From Schizochytrium sp. CCTCC M209059 (Eukaryota; Sar; Bigyra; Thraustochytrida; Thraustochytriidae), in the NCBI GenBank assembly GCA_000818945.1, contig KN805381.1, forward strand, positions 291,035 to 355,034: 64,000 nucleotides of DNA. Reading direction: 5' to 3'. The notes under the pieces were generated by a model. That model was given only the letters and a program-made list of their open reading frames with translations, was not told where the DNA came from and ran no database searches. A program made the position numbers and the translations under genes. Positions 1 to 10,200 of this stretch are shown here, piece after piece. Within the stretch, counting starts at the first letter, position 1. Each line of letters opens with the position of its first letter.

Positions 1-918
1 AGTTTCCTCGCCCATTCGCACGAGATCGCGGTGAAGGACGCGCGAGTTGAACCCGAAAAAGCTGTGCCCCACATAGACAAAGTCGGAGATCCCAAGCTCA
101 GTGAGAAGATCATACTCTTCGGATGCAATTTGAATGGATGTGCGAGGAAGAGGGCCAAACGCAGAGCTTTGGCCCGTTCCAGCGCGATCGTACGAGCACG
201 TGCGGTATCCGGCAGCTGAAAGGTTGCGCTGGACCCATGAAAAATCAAGAGAGTTACCGCCAAGACCATGACCGAAAAAGATGGATGGCTCGCCGGGAAT
301 GCCCGGACCTTCGCAGCGCGCAAAAATCCGATGTCCCTGAATCTCATAAAAGGCGTCCTCCCCAGGGTAAAAGGCCTTCTTTTCACTGGCAAGCAGAATC
401 GTGTGGATCGAAGCGAGCGCAACCAGAATCACAAGTGTCAAGATGCCACAGCATCCGCAGCAAGCACCTGCCTTTTGCTTCATCGACGATTCGTCTCCTC
501 CAAATTTGGCTGTCTCCACGTCACGTGGTACGATGCTCCCGTCTGATGCGTTGTCGACACCCTTGAATTTGAGAGCCGTCCAGTACACCAAAAGAACGTG
601 AGCGGCAGCGACGGCGACAACCTTGAGCGGAGCACCTTGCTCCACATCAGGCAACGATGCCCAGTATCCCGCGGCCACAAAGCCTGCAAAAGACATCACG
701 CCGGCGAACCCGAGCAGTGCTGCGTGCAGCTTGTTGGGCGCCAAATCTCGGCGGAAGGCCAAGCCCACGTTGAGCCCCACCACTGAGCCATACAGTGCCC
801 ATACTGCGGTTCCATACGAGTAGAAGACCTCGGCGAACGCGAGCACGGACACCAGCAGGAGCACGAAGCTCGCGACAAGGGCGACTACGCCTCGGTTTGC
901 GTTCGACACCATGGTCAT
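1..918 (-). CDS. Multi-pass membrane alpha/beta-hydrolase, partial (C-terminus beyond left edge)
   Basis: An open frame of 306 codons starts at the ATG at 918 (a second ATG lies at 912) and runs off the window at base 1 without a stop. The first half has about five hydrophobic segments (roughly residues 8-30, 38-55, 65-85, 97-112 and 150-172), the last preceded by a Cys-rich CCGCCG stretch. An alpha/beta-hydrolase fold follows: an oxyanion-type GHGLGG motif, a DRAGTG motif, and a nucleophile elbow reading GHSFFG with Ser286 as likely nucleophile. The elbow is atypical, because the small residue expected two positions after Ser is Phe. The acid and His of the triad would lie off-window. Substrate is unknown; an integral-membrane esterase, lipase or peptidase-like hydrolase is the inference. 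The hydrolase call rests on the motif set, not on one motif. Confidence 0.72.
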   Translation of the reverse strand, partial: MTMVSNANRGVVALVASFVLLLVSVLAFAEVFYSYGTAVWALYGSVVGLNVGLAFRRDLAPNKLHAALLGFAGVMSFAGFVAAGYWASLPDVEQGAPLKVVAVAAAHVLLVYWTALKFKGVDNASDGSIVPRDVETAKFGGDESSMKQKAGACCGCCGILTLVILVALASIHTILLASEKKAFYPGEDAFYEIQGHRIFARCEGPGIPGEPSIFFGHGLGGNSLDFSWVQRNLSAAGYRTCSYDRAGTGQSSAFGPLPRTSIQIASEEYDLLTELGISDFVYVGHSFFGFNSRVLHRDLVRMGEET

Positions 919-2647
919 CCAGTTTCCGGTTTGCTTTCCATCCGCCTCTGCCTTGCTCCATGCACCGCATCGCCGGCAGAAGCTGGCGTGATGGTGGTGA
1001 CACTTTGTCGCCGAGCCACCATGCCACGCCACTGTACCTGCCGTGCTTACTACCTCATTACGTAAGTGATCAAAGCGGTCTTGTAGCACCACTCCTTGCA
1101 CCGCAGGCGCTGGAGGCGTGCCGATTGTTGTTGATCGAGGCAGGTAGTATACAAGTGATACCCTGAAAGTGAGGTAGTACTAGGTATAGTATGTTATTTT
1201 GGTTTGAGGGTCGGTAGGTATTAAGGGAAAGTGGCCAGGCGTTGTATGCGTCATAAACTTCTCCCCGCACCACGTGCTCGAGAGCTGGGCCCATGCAAGC
1301 GATCCACGTGCCGCTGCTCAGCCTTGGAGGCAGGCCATGGGGCGGCTGTCGCAGTTGACACGACGCGAGTGCCTGCCGCAACCACCTTCGACCCAGCTTA
1401 TCGCTAGAGAGACTGCTGTCAGTGAGTCTGCCGACAGTAGCTGGACTCGGTTGGGGGTGGCGAGTGTACGCGTGCACGCCGGCCCGGGTCTCCCAACTTA
1501 CGGCCGGTCTAAAAATCAAGGAGGGGTCGTCACTTGGTGAAACGTGGTGCACATCGTTCGATGGATCGCATCGTAAGCAAGCAGGACCCGAGCGCGCGAG
1601 CAAGCGAGATGAGATTGCTTCCTATCGGCTTTGCTGCTGCCAATTGTAGCCTGCATATCTCATTCAGCGTGTTATGTTTTGCTTGAAATCTCGTAAAAGC
1701 AGCCATGACATGCGATGATCCTTCTTGCTGTGGCTGATGCAAGGTGAAACTTTTGAGACAGAGTCGTCACGACGATTATCTTCTGCTTTATAGATCATGG
1801 CGTGGTGAAAATTTTGAGACAGAGAGTCGTCACATCTCTTGCGCGTTCTTCGGCTACCTTCCTTCGTGTCTACATTCATCCCCTCGATCTTACGTGCGTG
1901 CAACTTGACAATTGCATATTTTGAGCAAGAAGGTGAGATAATGAACCTTTTGTCTCGGTTTTGCCACCTGACTTCGAGCTGTCGAAGGGCCCCGTGCGCG
2001 TACACGCGCACGTTGATTCGACAACCCGCGGTCTCATCAACCAGTGCAATGATAACGTTCATTAAAGTGCATCATCTGCAGCGCCGCCCGTGGACCAACG
2101 CCAGCGTGGCCGTGGTCCGGGCCGTCCTTTCTTGTGCCGTCTCGTCAAGTGCTTAGAGCTGCCCCTCGCGCAAGCGGAACGGTTAGAAGTCCGGCCGGCT
2201 ACCAGCCATCACTGGCATGGCCAGGACAAAACGGGTCTATGAAGTTGTGATCATCGACTCCGGCGCTGGAAACAAACACCCACTGGGCGTGAATGGCCTG
2301 GCCGCTGTTGGAATCCCACCTGTCTGTTGAGCCTCATTGTCGAGGTGGTGGTGGCGGCGGCGGTGCCTTCGCGAGACGGCAGCAAGAAGTCCTCGGGGAC
2401 TTTCTCAACTTCCATATCTGTTCCCTACCGCAAAAGAAGCTGGGCAACGGGGCGTTACAACAGAAGGCGTCCGGCCGTGCCGGTGATGGAAGATGATTTC
2501 TCATGTGTAAGTGCATGGTTAGTGCATTCCAGTCATCCTTAAGGTCCAAGCCGCGCTGCCTGACAAGCCGTTTCACGAACGCACGCTCGAGATCTGGCAA
2601 AGGGGAAAAGAGAAACAGATCCCCAAAAGAGGGTGGGGAATGCGACA
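919..2647. other. Intergenic region, no gene recognised
   Basis: This 1.7-kb stretch separates two divergently transcribed genes and must hold both promoters. Open frames in it have no protein-like composition. The only structure seen is a degenerate direct repeat at 1743-1833. Confidence 0.5.
1743..1833. repeat. Imperfect direct repeat, about 28 bp, two copies
   Basis: The copies are 1743-1770 and 1804-1833. Both read GGTGAAA-(A/C)TTTTGAGACAGAG-(AG)TCGTCAC and differ by one substitution and a 2-bp AG insertion. Confidence 0.75.
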
Positions 2648-4525
2648 ATGTTCGCCCCAAACAAGAGCGCACGCGTGGCGGCCGCGCCTGAGGCGTTGTT
2701 CACCGAGAATGCAAGCAACACATCGGCTGACACCACGTCCTCCACTAGCGATCTATCTTGCCTCCATAAGCGAACTGAGGGCAGTGCAAAGAACATTGGA
2801 CCTCTGCGCGTCATCATGCTTGAAGCAAAGTATCGAGACTTTATCGCGATTGACCCAGCAAATAATCTTGCAAGCCGCTTCTTTGGACGCAGACTTGGAG
2901 CCAAGATTTTCAATTTCACCCGAACGTCACGAGCAATGCGCGTGCTGCTGGCGATGTGGGTGCTTGCAATAATCGGTGCCGTGCTAATGCTGACAGGCCG
3001 AATTCCTCAAAACAATTTGATTGTCTTCGTCGCCCTTCCATATTATATAATATCTCGCGGTGCTCTTCACACATATCTTCTGAAACGGCTTATCTTTTCC
3101 TTCGAGGCAGAATATCTCTTTATGTTGGCAGTCGTTGTACTATTACTGCACTCGGAATTACTGTCGAAAGCGTCGTTCGCGCTTTCAATATTAATTTTTT
3201 GTGTTGTAACAGACGTCCTCGTGATCGACGCGCAACTCATTCCTTCGCGACGAAAACTCTTTCTGTGCATTGCGGTTTCAATCATAGAGATTCTCCGACT
3301 CGCAGAGCTCCTCAAGGATTATTTGACGAATAGTCAGGACGTAGTCGTCATTCAGTTTGGCAACGTCGAATGCAAAGTCTCGACGAGTGCCACCCTTTTT
3401 GTCTCGAGTTTCTTCCTCACCTCCTTTGGACTTCGAGGCGCAGCTGCTCTTTACCAGAGACCGTATTCCCTTCTAATTCTCAAGTCGCGTCTTTCTACGG
3501 CCAAAGTGGAAAGAAAAAGCCTCAAATCGCACCTTTCACGTGGTTTGCGCGGCCTGAACACAAGCCTTGGCGAGGTTCCCTTGGTAGAAACTGTTGCTGA
3601 CAATGACAATGTCCTCCAACCCATCTTCTGGGTTGATCCTGCGCTAGGTTTCGAAACGCTTCCTAGCAAAATTATTGACGCAAGCCACGCAACATCGCCT
3701 GGCGACGGAGCACGAAGTCTGGCAAGCAATATCAGCCAACTTTCGCCTGGTCTGCAGGAACAAAAGGTTTTTGTTCTCATGGCAAGAGAAACAAGACTGT
3801 ACCCTCAACGGCTTCTCTCGGATGAGACAATCCTCTGTCGTGTTCTGGGTATACGTACCGCTCATAGAATATGGGCGATTCTCAGATCTCCAGTGCTTGC
3901 ATTTTCGCAAGTTTTGGCAGTGATCGTGGCGGCGGGAGTGATCACTCTTGTCAATTTTGGACAAATTCCTGCAAAGGGGTATGCTTGGAGCTCTTTGCTT
4001 GTGTTCCTACCGATCGCAGTTGTTCTTGCACATTGCAACTACAAAATTGCGCTTGACGTGGCGCGACAATTCGAGACCTTTGTTCTGCTTCTCGGGCTCC
4101 TCATGTGGGTTGTGGCCATGTTTGTGGCACAGGAGGACAGAAGCCGCCGCATCATTACCTGTACAACCTTTTCAATCCTTCTCGTGGTCATCTTTCTTGA
4201 TAGTGCACATCCTTCTTTGCAGAGGACCCAGGCGACTACCATTGCTTATGCCATTGGCTTTGCGGCCTTGCCGATTTCGTGGCGAATGTTTGGTGTTTTG
4301 AACGAGGATGCGGCCGGGGTCGATTCCACCAGCTGCGTGACCTTCACTGATATGCGACTGTTCTCCTTCATGAGCTTCATGGTGAAAAATCTTTTCAACA
4401 AAATCCGCAGTCCCGATAGCAAAGTCCTTCTCAAAGCTGGTCTCGAAGTGCGGGAAGCCTCGCTTGCTGACATCCATACTCTTTGGACGGCGGCTCACCA
4501 AAAGGCGCGTTCCAGCATACTATGA
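2648..4525 (+). CDS. Polytopic membrane protein with two similar halves, function unknown
   Basis: The protein has 625 residues; the first ATG of the frame is at 2648 (an upstream in-frame GTG at 2633 is not a likely start). A Ser/Thr-rich N-terminus of about 90 residues precedes some 11 hydrophobic segments in two blocks, about residues 95-270 and 410-575, joined by a polar linker of about 140 residues. The blocks look homologous: each opens with a helix leading into G-(R/Q)-IP (GRIPQN in the first, GQIPAK in the second), followed by helices of matching spacing, including a pair of aliphatic helices ending in Asp-Ala or Asp-Ser-Ala. No transporter or channel signature is recognised. Base composition is visibly more AT-rich than in neighbouring genes. 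It could be a transporter-like or scaffold protein; I assign no function. Confidence 0.7.
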   Translation: MFAPNKSARVAAAPEALFTENASNTSADTTSSTSDLSCLHKRTEGSAKNIGPLRVIMLEAKYRDFIAIDPANNLASRFFGRRLGAKIFNFTRTSRAMRVLLAMWVLAIIGAVLMLTGRIPQNNLIVFVALPYYIISRGALHTYLLKRLIFSFEAEYLFMLAVVVLLLHSELLSKASFALSILIFCVVTDVLVIDAQLIPSRRKLFLCIAVSIIEILRLAELLKDYLTNSQDVVVIQFGNVECKVSTSATLFVSSFFLTSFGLRGAAALYQRPYSLLILKSRLSTAKVERKSLKSHLSRGLRGLNTSLGEVPLVETVADNDNVLQPIFWVDPALGFETLPSKIIDASHATSPGDGARSLASNISQLSPGLQEQKVFVLMARETRLYPQRLLSDETILCRVLGIRTAHRIWAILRSPVLAFSQVLAVIVAAGVITLVNFGQIPAKGYAWSSLLVFLPIAVVLAHCNYKIALDVARQFETFVLLLGLLMWVVAMFVAQEDRSRRIITCTTFSILLVVIFLDSAHPSLQRTQATTIAYAIGFAALPISWRMFGVLNEDAAGVDSTSCVTFTDMRLFSFMSFMVKNLFNKIRSPDSKVLLKAGLEVREASLADIHTLWTAAHQKARSSIL

Positions 4526-5170
4526 TTCCGAAACGTAAGAAAGAAGAAGTCTCACAGCTTTCAAAAGCTTTTGAGAACTCTAGCAAAAAGGCGCGCCCGT
4601 CCGCGATGAATGGACTTGCATCAGGGACGTCTTTTGATAACGTAAAGAACTTCAATATCTTTCCCCTCCCCTCGCTCCCAAACCCCCCCGAAAAAAGAAA
4701 AAATTGTTATTGTGAGGAAGGGGGTAAAATCTGATCCAGTCAGCCCATCGATCTACAACATCAGATATACAGCTCGAGTTTATTCGCTTCAAGGCTTCAG
4801 TCTCGTAAACACGGAGGGCAGCCCGGGCCTCACCTCCCTCGCTCTCCGACCCCTCTTTTTCTCTCAGAGCGCTAGCGCCATCTTGCGCTCAAGATCTTTC
4901 CCCAACCTTCCCACACCAGCGCCGCCACCACCACCAAAACAAGCGACTCGGACTCGGACTCGGACTCGGACTCGGACTCGGACTCGATCCAAACAAAGAT
5001 ACTACTCATCGAAAGCCCCAACGAGCGGCGTGGAAAGGGCTCTCTGATACTCTCTAAGGCGTGCCGCGTACGCGCGACGGGACGGAAGCGTTGACTGCCA
5101 AGTTTTCGGCTCTCGCGTCCTGTTGCAGTGCGAGCGAGCGGGCGGAGCGAGCCACAAGATCGAGAGGACG
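4526..5170. other. Intergenic region with CGGACT hexamer array
   Basis: No gene is seen. It holds the 3' end of the membrane-protein gene and the promoter/5'UTR of the aminopeptidase gene. A (CGGACT)n array of about seven units occupies 4945-4986. Confidence 0.5.
4945..4986 (+). repeat. (CGGACT)n microsatellite
   Basis: About seven perfect hexamer units lie about 190 bp upstream of the aminopeptidase start codon. Confidence 0.9.
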
Positions 5171-7204
5171 ATGAAGTCTGCTTCGGAGCGACTCCAGTCG
5201 CTGCGCAAACTCATGGAGAAGCAGCGGTTGAGCGCCTACGTTGTGCCTTCGCAGGACGCACACATGTCAGAGTACGTGGCAGACGTGGATGCAAAGAGGG
5301 CGTACCTTTCTTCATTTACAGGATCTGCAGGGACAGCCGTCGTGACCAAAAACGAGGCACTCTTGTGGACCGATGGACGCTACTACGAGCAAGCCGAGCA
5401 ACAGCTCTCTGCTTCCGCAGGCTGGAAACTCATGCGCGATGTCTCTGCTCCGTCCGTGCCAGAGTACCTCCGTAAGGTGCTCGACGATGGCGCGCATGTC
5501 GGTATCCACGGGGATCTCATTTCCGTTGCAACTGCGCTCAGATGGGACCGCGCTCTTTTCCCCAAGGCAGGGTACTCGGGTGTGGCGGACATTACGAATC
5601 GCGACGATGCGGTAGACAATATCCCAGACGATGCTACGGGCGTGCTCCTTCGTCCCGTAGTTGCTGATCTCATTGACGACGTGTGGGGAAGCGACCGTCC
5701 TCTCCGCGCCTTCAACAAGGTGGACGTGCACCCAATGGACTATGCAGGCCAATCGTCAACGGCAAAGGTTGCCGATGTTCGCCGCACGCTACAAAAAGAA
5801 AAAGCGCATGCTATTGTTTTCACCACATTGGACGACATCGCGTGGCTCCTGAATTTGCGAGGGTCTGATATTCACTGCACGCCAGTCTTCTTTGCCTACG
5901 TGGTCGTCACGCAAAACGAGGTCATGTTATTTGCGCGCGAGTTATCCTTTACAGACGATGCCAAGTCTCAGCTCAGCCAAGAGCTTGGCTGCGACAAGAT
6001 TTACCCCTATGAGGATCTCAAGACGTATCTCGGTGAGCTCAGCAGCGAATCGGGAGTTGATGCCGCTGCCGAGCCAGCATCTAAAAGGGCAAAACGGGAT
6101 GCCAAGGACATTGAAACAAATGAGAGTCCATTGCGCATTCTTCTCGACCCACAAAGCTGCGCGCTCGCAATCCAACGTTGTTGCATCGCAGCTGGACACA
6201 GGGTCGTGCCCTTGGCCAACCCTGTGCGACGCGCCAAAGCAATAAAAAACGATACCGAGCTGAAGGGCATGCGAGAGGCACATTTACTCGAAGCTATTGC
6301 CCTCTGCGAATTTTTCGCTTGGCTTGAAGGCGCAGTCAAGGGCGGCGCAGAGCACGGTTTGGATGAGGTCCGCGTGTCTGACAAGCTTGAAGAATTTCGA
6401 AGCGCTCACAAGGACTATCGTGGACCCTCATTTGACACAATTAGCGCGTACGGGTCAAATGGCGCCATCGTGCACTATCGTGCCGAGCAGGAAACTGCAA
6501 AAGTGCTCAGCACGGACTCGTTGTACCTCTGTGACACCGGTGGCCAGTATGTCATGGGCACCACCGACATGACGCGCACGTTTTGCTTTGGCCAGCCTTC
6601 CAAGGTCCAGCGCACAGCGTATACACTTGTGCTTGAGGGCCACATTCGCTTGGCTGAGGCCAAATTTCCAGACGCGACAGAGCCTGCCAAACTTGACATT
6701 CTCGCCCGAGAGCTATTGTGGAAGCACGGACTCAATTACAAGCATGGCACAGGCCATGGTCTTGGCGCTTTTCTCGGAGTGCATGAGTTCCCACCACTCA
6801 TTGGCAGCGCCCTGCCGGCCCCCAGTGCTGGATCTGGTCCATCGCCCACGAGCCTGGTGGCAGGGATGGTTCTTTCCAATGAGCCGGGCTTTTATCTGTC
6901 CGGAGACTTTGGCATTCGTATCGAGAACGTAGTCATCGCCAAGGATGTTTCTGCTGAGCTACCCGATGTTGGCATCCCACGGGAAAAAGACGCGTGGCTC
7001 GGTTTCGAGACAATCACCTTCGTACCAATCGCACAAAACCTTATCGATATGGATCTGCTCTCGCCTGGCGCACGCGCTTGGGTGGACAACTACCATGCTG
7101 CTTGCATGGACAAGATCGGGCCTCTGCTGCTCGAAAGAGGCAGCAAAGAGACATACGAATGGCTCAAGCGCGCCACAGCTCCGCTCGGGAGCGTGACGGA
7201 ATGA
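5171..7204 (+). CDS. XPNPEP1: Xaa-Pro aminopeptidase P (cytosolic type, M24B)
   Basis: The protein is 677 residues and starts at ATG 5171 (MKSASERL), where family similarity begins; an in-frame ATG at 5123 would add 16 residues of UTR-like sequence. The enzyme removes N-terminal residues preceding proline and acts in the cytosol in the animal form. Three-domain architecture is present: two creatinase-like N-terminal domains (motif WTDGRYY, about residues 57-63) and a C-terminal pita-bread peptidase domain. The dinuclear metal ligands are all visible: Asp455 and Asp466 (DTGGQ...TTDMTRT), His529 (HGTGHG), Glu571 (NEPGFY) and Glu585 (GIRIEN), with the first intervals matching the family. A lineage-specific acidic/basic insert (SKRAKRD, about residue 300) lengthens the middle domain. 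It converges with the formin gene, the stops being 95 bp apart. Confidence 0.95.
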   Translation: MKSASERLQSLRKLMEKQRLSAYVVPSQDAHMSEYVADVDAKRAYLSSFTGSAGTAVVTKNEALLWTDGRYYEQAEQQLSASAGWKLMRDVSAPSVPEYLRKVLDDGAHVGIHGDLISVATALRWDRALFPKAGYSGVADITNRDDAVDNIPDDATGVLLRPVVADLIDDVWGSDRPLRAFNKVDVHPMDYAGQSSTAKVADVRRTLQKEKAHAIVFTTLDDIAWLLNLRGSDIHCTPVFFAYVVVTQNEVMLFARELSFTDDAKSQLSQELGCDKIYPYEDLKTYLGELSSESGVDAAAEPASKRAKRDAKDIETNESPLRILLDPQSCALAIQRCCIAAGHRVVPLANPVRRAKAIKNDTELKGMREAHLLEAIALCEFFAWLEGAVKGGAEHGLDEVRVSDKLEEFRSAHKDYRGPSFDTISAYGSNGAIVHYRAEQETAKVLSTDSLYLCDTGGQYVMGTTDMTRTFCFGQPSKVQRTAYTLVLEGHIRLAEAKFPDATEPAKLDILARELLWKHGLNYKHGTGHGLGAFLGVHEFPPLIGSALPAPSAGSGPSPTSLVAGMVLSNEPGFYLSGDFGIRIENVVIAKDVSAELPDVGIPREKDAWLGFETITFVPIAQNLIDMDLLSPGARAWVDNYHAACMDKIGPLLLERGSKETYEWLKRATAPLGSVTE

Positions 7205-7299
7205 ACCATTTCCTCTGACAGTGAGTGACGGACTATTTGACATTGTGACAGGTTAGTAGAGAAGAAACCAAAAAGCGAAGAAAAGGATGTCTTTGATTT

Positions 7300-10200
7300 T
7301 CAAATTTCCGCAAGGAACTTAGACAGCGAAGGCGTTTGCGAAAGCGGCTTGGAGCGAACTTTTGGTCCAGCTGAGCATGACACGTTCTCTGAGCAATTTT
7401 CCACTTCGTTCTCCTGCTGCATCAGTTTGCGGGGCTGCGGGGTCCGGAAACTAAGCGAACTGGACCGACCGCTGACTTGCGCATTGCCGCAGGGAGAGTC
7501 GCCTACCGCACGAGGCCTAGGATCCCTGAACGACTTGGCCTTGCGCGGAGTCTCAAAGCTTGAGCCTGGCGTGTCGCCCTTGCGCCCGCAACCTCCACGG
7601 AGAGATTCACTCCTTTTGAGTGTGAGACGCTGACGTTCGGCGCGTTCACGCGCAGCCTTGCGTCCTTGTGTCTCTCGAAAGTTCCGTGCGGCAGTCCCAA
7701 AGCTCTTGAGAAAGGTATCTAACGTTGCGAAGAAGTCTTGCGCCGGCAGGTCAGCTTCTTCACAGAAGAACTCCAAAAGATTGCTGTACTCGTCTCGCAT
7801 CGCTTCAAGCGATGCCTCGAGTTGGCTCAGTGCGTCCTGCACGTCTCGAGAAAATGCACAAAGGCGCTCCAGCCCGTGTGACGCAGCGCCTTCATCCGAG
7901 CTCGCAAAGGCTTGGTCGGCGCTTGCAGCATCAACCTGAAATTTGGCTCCGTTTTGACGAGCTTCTCCCTTGGGGGTTCTCACGTCAGCCTTGGTCTCGC
8001 GTTCTGCCGCCTTGATGGCTCGCATCATAGCTTGGTAACCCATGTGCAGGCCCGACTCCTCTGCGTCAAAGACAGCAAACTGAAGCCGTTTTGCTTCGCC
8101 CAAAACACTCAGCTCCGTGTCCACATCGAGAACCTCGGGGATACGTTTCGTTGCAAACTGCGCAATAAAGTCGAGGATTGTCGTCTTGCGGTTAAAGCTC
8201 TTAGTTTGCGAGAGTTTGAGCAGTGACGCTACCGTGAATCCCCGAATTGAAGCGGGGCCTTCAGCATTGATCTTGTTCCCAACAAGGAGCACAACTTGGA
8301 ACACCTTTTGCAAGGATTGCGAATCGCGGACACTTTTGCACGCTCGTCGCACCAGATCCACCCTGGCGTTGAGCTCCTGCAGCCGCTCCGAGAATTCTGC
8401 ACGGAAATACATTGCATCGAGCCGAATTTTGGGCTCTTGCACAGAGAGGACAATCTCCCTTAAAAATTGCTCTGCTTCGCCGAGAGTGCTGGCATTTCCT
8501 CGAAAGCCACCGAGAACCTTTTCCTCTTCCTGCGTCGGAAGCATTTGAGCGCTTTGAAGAATTTGCAAGCGCTCGTGTGTCAGGACCTCATCATCAAAGG
8601 CGTTAAGGGCGGTGCAAATGTCTTTCCCTGACAACTTGATACGCTTGAGCCCGATTGAAACATTCTGGCTGCGTTTCATGTCGAGAAGTGCAACCCGGGT
8701 AGCTTTCTTGGCCTTTGCTGCAGGCTTCGACGAAGTGCCAGCTTTCTGTGCTGCATTGGATGCACAACTGGCGTTCGCTGCAGCAGGTCGCATCGTAAAG
8801 AGAAGCTCAAGTTCCTTCATATCCGGGTCCGTTTCATCTGCAATCACATGCGTTGGAGACAGTAGGCCTCCATCGCTTGCAACTGAACCGAGAGAGCCGC
8901 GCCGTCCTCGCTGCTGCTGTTGCTGACTTCGCTGGTCGCAAGCGATGGCACTGTGTTGATCGTGTTCGGTCCGAGCCTTGACCTCCTTTGTTTCGATCTG
9001 GAGTTTATCCTGCGCACGAGCTGCTCCCCGTCTAAATTTGGCTACACCTCGGCTCACTGTCCAAATGCTGTTTTGCTTGAGGCGACTCTCAGGAATCGCT
9101 TCCCAGTGAAACTTTTTCCGGCGCACATTGTCTCGTGGTTTCGTGACAGGCTGCTGACCCGGTTGCTGACGTGAGCCAATTTCAACGCCAATGCCGATCC
9201 AAGTCGGGTCAAGGTTCTCCAGACGCATCTTTGCTACAACTGCACCTTCGGGAACCCCCATTTTCAGCATTTTATCAAATTTGGCATATTCTGGGGGAGG
9301 CGGGCCGCGAGATTTCACTGTAGTATTTACCCCAAAGAGAAGAGCTGGGTCAACATTGTCCTGCATCATTTTGGCCCGCACAGCGCCTTCAGGAACGCCA
9401 ACGGAGAGCATACGCTTGAATTTAGCCACTTCTTTTGGCGTATCAACGTTTGATTTGGCCACTTCAACTGAGTTTGCGCGAGTTGTATTTCCTGCGCGCT
9501 CGGGCATTTCGCCTTGTAAGGGCTGCGGAGCAATGTTTTGCGATGTCGTATGGGGTTCGATTGTCTTAGCTCCAAGGGATCGTGGACTTTCGGCGTGACA
9601 GGAGGGAGCACGTTTCTGTATCATGGCCATCAGAGCTTGACGAGAATCACCACTGGGATTAGTTCTCTCTGCGCGCGGTGCATCGCCAGCTGTGTTCTTC
9701 GAACGAGCAACCAAATCGTCTTGCGATGGCGAAGCGCGTTTCTGAATTATGGTCATCAAAGCTTGATGAGGATCAGGATCAGATGTGCATGTCTGACTTG
9801 CCTTTACCGTCAGCTGCTCGTCCGCCTTGGGTTCATTGACTCCACGCTTTTGAAGCATCTTCAGCAAGGCCTGACGAGGGTCGACGGTTGTTGACTGGCA
9901 TGCAGTTCGTACTGATGACGTAGCCTTCTTCTGAAGAATGGGCTGCTCCAATTCACCAAGGCGCGAGATATTGGTATCTTCAGCATCCATTTTTTTCAAG
10001 ACTGTGTGCTGACCTTCCAGTTTAAGCTCTTTCCCGCGTGAGGCAGTCTGGTCACAAAGAAGCGTTTCTTCCATTTTGCTGTCGTCTTGATCAGTGATGC
10101 TACTATCCTTTCCTTTTTGTACGAGTGCAGCACAAGGCGCACCAGAGCTTCTTCGTCCAGCTACCTCCTTCTTGGCCGGATCGACCTTGGCGACTTTTGA

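Noticed and set aside
1070..1603. 177-codon minus-strand frame in the 1-2.6 kb gap
   Set aside because: Composition is rich in Pro, Arg and Cys with no segmentation, domain, or nearby splice signals suggestive of a gene.
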